This document shows positions 26,048 to 32,380 of a stretch of 32,380 nt of DNA, piece after piece (the stretch's first letter is position 1; the number at the start of each line of letters is the position of its first letter). Position numbers and translations under genes: made by a program. This stretch comes from Nitrosotalea sp. (GTDB lineage: Archaea > Thermoproteota > Nitrososphaeria > Nitrososphaerales > Nitrosopumilaceae), in the NCBI GenBank assembly GCA_025449485.1, contig JANWJG010000056.1, forward strand, positions 1 through 32,380. The letters run 5' to 3'. The notes under the pieces were generated by a model that saw nothing but the letters and a program-made list of their open reading frames with translations, had not been told where the DNA came from and did no database searches.

Positions 26048-27604
26048 ATGTTTGCATCAGACATAGGTGCCTCCATGCAAACGGTCGGCGCAGGCTGGCT
26101 GATGACATCACTTGTCCCATCACCATTTGTTGTTGCCCTTTTACAGGTAATGACAAGTTTGTCGATATTTCTACTTGCATTTCCAGCAGGGGCCCTCGCA
26201 GATATTGTTGACAGACGTAAGCTCTTTCTTGCCACACAATATTTTTCACTTGCAGTAGCTCTGATTCTAAGCATTCTCACCTTTGGTGGTGTTACAACAT
26301 CCTCAATTCTTGTGGTATTTACTTTATTGCTTGGCTTGGGTAATGCAATGGGTTTACCTGTAAACATTGTAATTCAAACTGAGATTGTACCAAAGAAGAT
26401 TGCTCTTGCCGCAATGACTCTGTTTAGCGTGGCAATCTACATAGGGTTTGCAATTGGCCCTCTTCTTGGTGGTCTGGTAGTTGCAATAGCAGGACCTGGA
26501 ATGGTGTTTATGCTAAATGCACTTTCATTTGTAGGCATCATAGTTTTTCTCCACAGATGGAACAAGCCATTAGAACGTAAGCTTCTTCCCCCAGAGCAAG
26601 TAATCGGAGCTATCCGTACAGGATTCCGATACATGCGTCATTCATTACATGTACGTGCACTCTTGGTACGGGACTTTGCAATTACAATTTTTGGTAGTGC
26701 AGTGATATCGCTTTTACCCCTCATAGCTCGTAACGAGGCAGGCTCAAATTCAATTCTTTTCGGAATTCTAGTAGGAGCATTTGGCATAGGAGGATTAATC
26801 AGTGGTTTTGTCATAGTACCGCGGATAAAGAACATATCAATAGAAAAACGTGTATCAGGTGCAACAATTTTGTATGCTGTTGCAATGACTGTCATAGCAC
26901 TACATCAGGGTATAATCATCTTGTTTGTCGGAATAGTTGCAATTGGAACTGCTTTGATCATCATGACATCCAGTTTGAATTTTGTCGCATACAATTCCGT
27001 ATCATCATGGGTAAGAACGCGCGTAGTATCAGTTCATCAGATGATGTATTGGGGAGGAGTAGCTTTTGGCAGCATAGTATGGGGTATTGTTGCAGAGATC
27101 TGGGGTATTCCAGTAGCATTACTTGTCGCAGCCACAGGATTAGCAAGTGGTCTTGTTCTAGCTACTCGCTACAAACTAAAACCACAAACAGATGTAGACC
27201 TGACCCCATCAATGCACTGGTACATGCCTCGTGTGATGATCGACATTGATGATCATGCAGAAGGATCGATACTAGTAGAAATGGAATTCAAAATTGATCC
27301 AACACGTTCACAGGAGTTTGAATCCGCAATGAATGACGTACGCTCTTTAATATTACGAGATGGTGCAATTAGTTGGGAATTGTTCCATGATGTTGAAAAT
27401 CCAAGTCGATACATCATGATGTTTACCTCAGAATCTTGGACGGAACATTTACGTCACCATGAACGCATGACAAAAGCAGACCTTGCCATAGAACAACATG
27501 CTACTTCATTTCATATCGGAAAGGATCCTCCACGTGTCTCTCATTTTGTTAGCGAAGACATGTCTAAGCAAAAATCCAACACAAAAAATGAAGACAGTGT
27601 TTGA
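26048..27604 (+). CDS. MFS transporter (EntS/MFS_3-like) with C-terminal ABM-like (dimeric alpha+beta barrel) domain; true N-terminus probably extends upstream of 26048
   Basis: ASDIGASMQTVGAGWLMTSLVPSPFVVALLQ, FPAGALADIVDRRKLFLATQ; C-terminal EMEFKIDPTRSQEFESAMNDVRSLILRDGAISWELFHDVENPSRYIMMFTSESWTEHLRHHERMTKAD. Confidence 0.88.
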   Translation: MFASDIGASMQTVGAGWLMTSLVPSPFVVALLQVMTSLSIFLLAFPAGALADIVDRRKLFLATQYFSLAVALILSILTFGGVTTSSILVVFTLLLGLGNAMGLPVNIVIQTEIVPKKIALAAMTLFSVAIYIGFAIGPLLGGLVVAIAGPGMVFMLNALSFVGIIVFLHRWNKPLERKLLPPEQVIGAIRTGFRYMRHSLHVRALLVRDFAITIFGSAVISLLPLIARNEAGSNSILFGILVGAFGIGGLISGFVIVPRIKNISIEKRVSGATILYAVAMTVIALHQGIIILFVGIVAIGTALIIMTSSLNFVAYNSVSSWVRTRVVSVHQMMYWGGVAFGSIVWGIVAEIWGIPVALLVAATGLASGLVLATRYKLKPQTDVDLTPSMHWYMPRVMIDIDDHAEGSILVEMEFKIDPTRSQEFESAMNDVRSLILRDGAISWELFHDVENPSRYIMMFTSESWTEHLRHHERMTKADLAIEQHATSFHIGKDPPRVSHFVSEDMSKQKSNTKNEDSV

Positions 27605-27756
27605 TTTTACTAAAAAATAGCTCAAGAACAACGACGTGGGTAAAAGTCCAACCCATGGTAACAAAGTTAGGTGTCTGGCATTTTTTATCTCATATTTCAA
27701 GTGAAAAATCACGAGCGAACAATTAATCCAGTGAGTCTTAATAGACCCAAGTGAAC

Positions 27757-27780
27757 GGATTATCTCATATTGAATAATCC
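27757..27780. promoter_or_regulatory. Inverted repeat GGATTAT-CTCATATTGA-ATAATCC upstream of the methyltransferase ATG (27788)
   Basis: 7-bp perfect arms; the core matches 28752-28772 at 18 of 21 positions. Confidence 0.6.
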
Positions 27781-27787
27781 AAATCCA

Positions 27788-28615
27788 ATGGATGTTATTT
27801 TGTGGACACTGCGACGTGGTGAAGGAGATGTTGTAAATCTGTACAATTATCTTTCAGGACTAATGCAGGTTTCAACTGGAGGAAATTTTCTCAATTTTGG
27901 ATACTGGACCAATTCTACAAAAAATCCAGTTGATGCCCAGACAAACCTTTGTAACATGGTAAGCGACATGGCAGAGATCAATAAAACAAAACATGTTCTG
28001 GATATAGGTAGTGGTTTTTCAGAACCTGCATTTCTTTGGAAAAAGTCCCATCCAGATGTAACAATCACATGTCTGAACATAAACCAAAATCAACTCAAGT
28101 CAGCAAACAAGCATTACGCCCATGGGATAAATTTGTTAAATTCAACTGCCATAAGAATTCCAATCGCAGATGAATCATGTGACAGAGTAATAGCTCTAGA
28201 GTCGGCACAACACTTTAGGCCACTCCAAGATTTCATATCAGAAGCAAAGCGAGTACTCAAGAAAGATGGTTCAATCATACTTGCAATACCCGTTCTCTCA
28301 AGGCAATCTAAGATGAGCATCTTCAAGATAGGCATATTGAAGTTTACATGGTCTTCGGAACATTATGATATTGAGACAATCAAAAAGGCAATCCAAAATG
28401 CAGGCCTCAAAACTAGTGAAAGCAGACTCGTTGGATCAAATGTATACATGCCCTTGGCAGAATATTATATACAGAATCGCCAATCCCTGCGTCAAGAGAT
28501 CCTAAAAAGATACCCATCATACGTAGAAAGCATATTGTTCAAGTCAATGTTAAAGATGAAACAAGCTGCAGAGAGTCACACCATTGAATATATTCTGATA
28601 AAATGCACAAAGTAA
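27788..28615 (+). CDS. SAM-dependent class I methyltransferase (ORF track TTG 27770; ATG 27788 preferred)
   Basis: LYNYLSGLMQVSTGGNFLNFGYW, motif I VLDIGSGFSEPAFLWKK, CDRVIALESAQHFRPLQDFISEAKRVLKKDGSIILAIP. Confidence 0.88.
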   Translation: MDVILWTLRRGEGDVVNLYNYLSGLMQVSTGGNFLNFGYWTNSTKNPVDAQTNLCNMVSDMAEINKTKHVLDIGSGFSEPAFLWKKSHPDVTITCLNINQNQLKSANKHYAHGINLLNSTAIRIPIADESCDRVIALESAQHFRPLQDFISEAKRVLKKDGSIILAIPVLSRQSKMSIFKIGILKFTWSSEHYDIETIKKAIQNAGLKTSESRLVGSNVYMPLAEYYIQNRQSLRQEILKRYPSYVESILFKSMLKMKQAAESHTIEYILIKCTK

Positions 28616-28653
28616 AGCCTTATCAATATAATAAATGCACAACTTTTCATAGC

Positions 28654-28707
28654 ATACCAATTTCCGTCTGGTATTCTATTCTGCATAGGTTCTCTCTACG
28701 CAGAGCC
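28654..28707. other. Two tandem small hairpins (ATACCA-N9-TGGTAT; GGTTCT-N8-AGAGCC) in the intergenic region
   Basis: Stem 1 28654-28659/28669-28674; stem 2 28688-28693/28702-28707 (one G-U). Confidence 0.35.
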
Positions 28708-28751
28708 TTCTTAATTTTAATAAATACTCAGAAAGTTTTTCCGTAAGAAAT

Positions 28752-28771
28752 ATTATCTCAAATTAGATAAT
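28752..28771. promoter_or_regulatory. Inverted repeat ATTATCT-CAAATT-AGATAAT just upstream of the micro C2H2 gene
   Basis: 7-bp perfect arms ending 7 nt before ATG 28779; similar to 27757-27780. Confidence 0.6.
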
Positions 28772-28778
28772 CTGGGAC

Positions 28779-28946
28779 ATGGGGCTTTTCAAGAAAAAAG
28801 AAGAAGCAATAGGAACAAAATGCAAAGAGTGTGGTCTTGAACTACATGATCCAGTTAGACTTGATAGACACATGAAAAAAGCACACAAACATGTATCGCA
28901 GAAAAACTTTGACGAGCCTGGAACCAGTAGCGGCGGAATGTGGTAA
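28779..28946 (+). CDS. 55-aa C2H2 zinc-finger micro-protein (below ORF-track cut-off)
   Basis: Read directly: MGLFKKKEEAIGTKCKECGLELHDPVRLDRHMKKAHKHVSQKNFDEPGTSSGGMW; CxxC-x12-HxxxxH. Confidence 0.8.
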   Translation: MGLFKKKEEAIGTKCKECGLELHDPVRLDRHMKKAHKHVSQKNFDEPGTSSGGMW

Positions 28947-28987
28947 AGGTACAAGACTTGCAACAAAAAAATGAGGGATATTGACAA

Positions 28988-29611
28988 ATGGTTGCTCTAG
29001 ACATCATCAGTAATTTAGCAAATTTTGTAATTCAAACAATATCAAATACAGGATATCTTGGGATATTCTTTCTAATGGTAGCAGAGAGTGCATTGATACC
29101 AATTCCAAGTGAGATAATCATGCCGTTTTCAGGATATTTGGCGTCCACTGGAAAACTCAATCCAGTCTTGATAATACTTGCAGGTTCAATAGGAAACTTG
29201 GTTGGCTCTCTTATCGCATATTTTGTAGGAGTAAAACTCGGCAGAGAGTTCATTGTCAAGTATGGCAAGTATGTTCTCTTGAAGAAATCCCACCTAGACT
29301 GGACCGAGTCATACTTTAAGAAATATGGAGACAGGTCCACATTTGTGAGTAGACTTTTGCCTGCCATTCGAACGTACATTTCACTACCAGCAGGTGTTGC
29401 AAAGATGAATTTGAAAAAATTTTCAATCTATACCTTTGCGGGATCCATCATATGGAGTGCTATGCTAACCTATGTTGGAATAGCACTAGGAGACCAGTGG
29501 ACTACAATAAGACACTATTCAGATTACATCGATGGTGTAGTCATAGTAGGAATAATTATCACAATAGTAATCATAGCCAAAAAAAGAATCGACAAGCAAG
29601 AAAGCAGTTAA
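28988..29611 (+). CDS. DedA/VTT-family membrane protein
   Basis: NTGYLGIFFLMVAESALIPIPSEIIMPFSGYLA, GSLIAYFVGVKLGREFIVKYGKY, FVSRLLPAIRTYISLPAGVAKMNLKKFSIYTFAGSIIW. Confidence 0.95.
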   Translation: MVALDIISNLANFVIQTISNTGYLGIFFLMVAESALIPIPSEIIMPFSGYLASTGKLNPVLIILAGSIGNLVGSLIAYFVGVKLGREFIVKYGKYVLLKKSHLDWTESYFKKYGDRSTFVSRLLPAIRTYISLPAGVAKMNLKKFSIYTFAGSIIWSAMLTYVGIALGDQWTTIRHYSDYIDGVVIVGIIITIVIIAKKRIDKQESS

Positions 29612-29889
29612 CGCTCTTTGTACTTGCTTAATTCTTCCAAAATTATCCTAAACATCGTCTCACTGTCAAGCAATACACATCTGATATCATTTTCTTTGCA
29701 TGCATTTCCAATCTCCACATCTTCGGTTACAACAATCATCCCATTTTCATGGGCATATTTTATCACAGAATAGTCACTTGATAGTTTTTTGCCTTCAGCA
29801 ATTAGTTTTTTTACGCTAAATGCATCATAACCAAACTCTTTTAGCTTGGTATCAAATCCATCATACATCTCATCAACTAACACCTTCAT
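29608..29889 (-). CDS. PIN-like / DUF5615-type protein
   Basis: MKVLVDEMYDGFDTKLKEFGYDAFSVKKL...DYSVIKYAHENGMIVVTEDVEIGNACKENDI: Asp-rich PIN-like pattern. Confidence 0.7.
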   Translation of the reverse strand: MKVLVDEMYDGFDTKLKEFGYDAFSVKKLIAEGKKLSSDYSVIKYAHENGMIVVTEDVEIGNACKENDIRCVLLDSETMFRIILEELSKYKER

Positions 29890-29967
29890 TGCAAGTACTC
29901 CGTTTGAGACTCTTATTATTATGTTGGGATGTCATAAATGTGATCTAAAACATCGCATCAAGAAAAG

Positions 29968-30963
29968 CTAGTAATCCTTTATTGCCTTGAGCAATTTCGT
30001 GTTATGTACTAGGCGATTTTCAGGATAACAGTCAAGCATAATTCCATTTGTCATGTTATGGAATTTCCAGTTTTTGCATTGTGTATCATACTCAAATCCA
30101 GAATTGTCAAATTTCCAGTCAAAACCGTTTCGTATTTTTACGTCAGGATAATTATGACCACGTACAAGCGTCATAGCATTTGCATTATAATTTACAGTTA
30201 TTTTGCCATACAGTGCATTAGGGTAAAGGTAAACAACACGGGGATGAGTCGTGATTGCATCAAACTCTTTTTGCGTCACGTATTCGTTGTGCAGTAAAAC
30301 CACCTTGTCATATTGTAACAAAACCTTTGGATTTTTATCCACATCAACATCGGTAAGTGTGTAATACCCAAGGGATCCTAAAACATCAACACCGTGTCCA
30401 CTTGCAGTGTATCCTAATGGCGCATGAGTATAGATTATCGAAGTCAGGCAGATGGAACTGCATTTTCCTTCATAATACGAATAAAATCCATGTTCAGAGT
30501 ATGCAGATGCAGTAAAAACTGGAATAATCACTACAGATTTTTTTGCATCATTTTGTACCGATACCTGTGCTAGCCTATCTTGTCCCACTTGAGATACAAA
30601 ATTATCATCAAGCTCAATCACCCCATGTCTGACAAGATATTCAATTCCATGGATAAACTCGATATCTGGGACTTGACCACTACTCCAAGCATATGCAATC
30701 TTTTTTACAGAATCAGGCATGATGGAACTGTCTTCTGTTTCTACAATGTCTTCCACTGGAATAATCTGGTGTTCCACAAGCCACCTCATACCATTTATAA
30801 AATCAGTATCAGAGATCTCCTGTTGAGACCATTTCAGTGCATTATGTTTTATCCAGGACGGTACAAGATGTGTTGTGACATCAGATGACGTTTGAGCATA
30901 GCCAAGTTGGCCAAATGATCCCAGTAGAATAGAAACAAGTACCATCACGATGGTGTTTTTCAC
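29968..30963 (-). CDS. Secreted protein with two N-terminal W..I.D..F..G..yLv repeats, unknown function
   Basis: Signal peptide MKNTIVMVLVSILLGSFGQLGYAQ; VPSWIKHNALKWSQQEISDTDFINGMRWLVEHQIIP and SVKKIAYAWSSGQVPDIEFIHGIEYLVRHGVIE. Confidence 0.75.
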   Translation of the reverse strand: MKNTIVMVLVSILLGSFGQLGYAQTSSDVTTHLVPSWIKHNALKWSQQEISDTDFINGMRWLVEHQIIPVEDIVETEDSSIMPDSVKKIAYAWSSGQVPDIEFIHGIEYLVRHGVIELDDNFVSQVGQDRLAQVSVQNDAKKSVVIIPVFTASAYSEHGFYSYYEGKCSSICLTSIIYTHAPLGYTASGHGVDVLGSLGYYTLTDVDVDKNPKVLLQYDKVVLLHNEYVTQKEFDAITTHPRVVYLYPNALYGKITVNYNANAMTLVRGHNYPDVKIRNGFDWKFDNSGFEYDTQCKNWKFHNMTNGIMLDCYPENRLVHNTKLLKAIKDY

Positions 30964-31126
30964 ACAGTTTTTGGCGATACACGGGCTTTAGACATTACGA
31001 ATAATTTCACCAGTAGTTTTTACATATACAACAAAAACAAGATCGGCTTCTGATCTAGATTAAACAAATTTTTTGTCAAGACATATAGATTATGAAAAAT
31101 ATTAGGTAAGTTTTTGTTCACGAATA

Positions 31127-31137
31127 AGTGTATATAA
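31127..31137 (+). promoter_or_regulatory. TATA box of a probably leaderless CorA-like gene
   Basis: AAGTGTATATAAGTCC about 25-32 nt before ATG 31159. Confidence 0.5.
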
Positions 31138-31158
31138 GTCCAAATTTTTACCCAAGAC

Positions 31159-32202
31159 ATGATCAAGTCAATCAGCATTGCAGGATTGGAGGAAGGTACA
31201 GCATTTAAGAAACCAACAGTAGAACTTGAAGAACTTTCTGGAATGATATCATCGGATCATCTTATTTGGGTTGAATGTGTGGCAGATAACATCATTGAAG
31301 ATTCTCCAAAGATTCTAGAAAAATTGAGCATTATCATGGATCCTTCCTTACTATTATCAGGATACGTGTCCAGCTATGAGGACAGGGGAGAAACACTAGG
31401 TCTTATGATACCTTTTGTTGTACCAGGAAATAACAAAACTTTGACGGCACCAATATTAATTTTCATGAAAAAAAATCTAATCGTAACCATTCATGACGAT
31501 TATGGCGGAAAGATAACACGATTGTATACTTATGCGCCTACACTATTCCGAAAACTTCCAAAAGAGGCGGACAGTTGGGCAGATAGACAAACAATACTTC
31601 TTGCAAGAATCATAGATGAAATTTGTGAAGCTAATTTCTCAATATTACGCCTCATAGTTGAAAGAGCAGAGCAATTTGAAATCGATATTGCAGGTTCAAG
31701 ACAAGTTACAAGAGATATTTCGTTAGAGCTCTCAAATGTACGAACATCGCTTTTGACTTTTTTGAATTCAACATGGGCTACATATGATACAGTTCACAAT
31801 CTAAAATACGGCGATGCAGAGATGGTTTCAGATGACGAAGTAATTCTTGCAAAGTTCGAAGTAATTCTTGGAAGATTGGACAGACAAATCCAAATGTCAG
31901 AAAACATAATGCAGATGGTAGCAACAGGAGTTAACGTAGTACAGACTGAAGTTACAAACAAAGTCACTATTCTTATCATCTGGTGGACAGTAGCTGGAAC
32001 AGCTGAGCTTGTGCCAAACACCATTGCAACAGTCTTTGGATTATATCCAAATCATGAGACAGTGTTTTGGCCGATTGTCACCACGGTAGTAATGTCTGCA
32101 GGACTGGCAACAGCAGTTGCCTATTTCTATGTGAGAAAAGTCTTTGGAAAATCATTAGGACTGGAGAGACTGAAAAAGTGTGGAAGAAGATCTGCCAAAT
32201 AG
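31159..32202 (+). CDS. CorA-like metal ion transporter superfamily protein lacking a canonical GMN motif
   Basis: Central ITRLYTYAP...ARIIDEICEANFSILRLIVERAEQFE, LDRQIQMSENIMQM, two C-terminal TM helices; VFGLYPN where YGMN is expected. Confidence 0.75.
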   Translation: MIKSISIAGLEEGTAFKKPTVELEELSGMISSDHLIWVECVADNIIEDSPKILEKLSIIMDPSLLLSGYVSSYEDRGETLGLMIPFVVPGNNKTLTAPILIFMKKNLIVTIHDDYGGKITRLYTYAPTLFRKLPKEADSWADRQTILLARIIDEICEANFSILRLIVERAEQFEIDIAGSRQVTRDISLELSNVRTSLLTFLNSTWATYDTVHNLKYGDAEMVSDDEVILAKFEVILGRLDRQIQMSENIMQMVATGVNVVQTEVTNKVTILIIWWTVAGTAELVPNTIATVFGLYPNHETVFWPIVTTVVMSAGLATAVAYFYVRKVFGKSLGLERLKKCGRRSAK

Positions 32203-32366
32203 CATTTTTAGATATTTTTCCATTTTAGGCAGCAATTTACTATAAAAATCAACATGTTTTCTTTTAAAAATCATCCAACGATGTCATAAAACAAGAAAAC
32301 TGCGATCAGAGACACAAAGTAAAAGATTCATAAATCGAGTTTACCAATCTCGAAGAATTATAGCTT

Positions 32367-32380
32367 ATGAAAGAATTTGG
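32367..32380 (+). CDS. Possible 5' start of a CDS running off the window (ATGAAAGAATTTGG...)
   Basis: ATG with TATA-like TTCATAAATC about 30 nt upstream; too short to identify. Confidence 0.25.

Noticed and set aside
27674-27686. T-run GGCATTTTTTATC after the MFS gene as a distinct ncRNA
   Set aside because: Best read as a simple archaeal T-rich termination signal.
29608-29889. PIN-like protein as a toxin-antitoxin toxin
   Set aside because: No small antitoxin ORF adjacent on the same strand; the only overlapping neighbour is the convergent DedA gene.

Overview
This 32.4 kb window looks like a chromosomal segment of an ammonia-oxidising-type thaumarchaeon (Nitrososphaerota). The support is PEFG-CTERM surface protein, TFB, RpoE'/Spt4, PurP, and NurA-HerA-Mre11-Rad50 gene content, with AT-rich leaderless promoters. 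It is densely coded. In order: 3' end of rpoE' and spt4; nadC/nadA/aspartate dehydrogenase; split proline dehydrogenase + P5C dehydrogenase; a chained nurA-herA-mre11-rad50 operon; HEAT-repeat protein; HxlR regulator-TFB-pirin; a large Ig-repeat secreted protein with a small PEFG-CTERM partner and a GT39-like glycosyltransferase; tatC-tatA; purP; DUF151 nuclease-like protein; a Cys-rich polytopic membrane protein; an MFS-ABM fusion; a methyltransferase; a micro C2H2 protein; DedA; a PIN-like protein; a secreted protein with a duplicated W-x-F motif; and a CorA-like transporter lacking GMN. The best candidates for something undescribed are (i) an identical 15-bp palindrome (GTATAT-CTA-ATATAC) at the TFB start codon and upstream of the adjacent HxlR gene, (ii) a second, different palindrome (ATTATCTCA-N-ATT-N-ATAATC) shared by a methyltransferase and a micro zinc-finger gene, and (iii) the three-gene surface locus with a perfect 10-bp-arm palindrome at its promoter. 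No tRNA, rRNA, CRISPR array or transposon was recognised. All family calls come from reading motifs by eye; no database search was possible.
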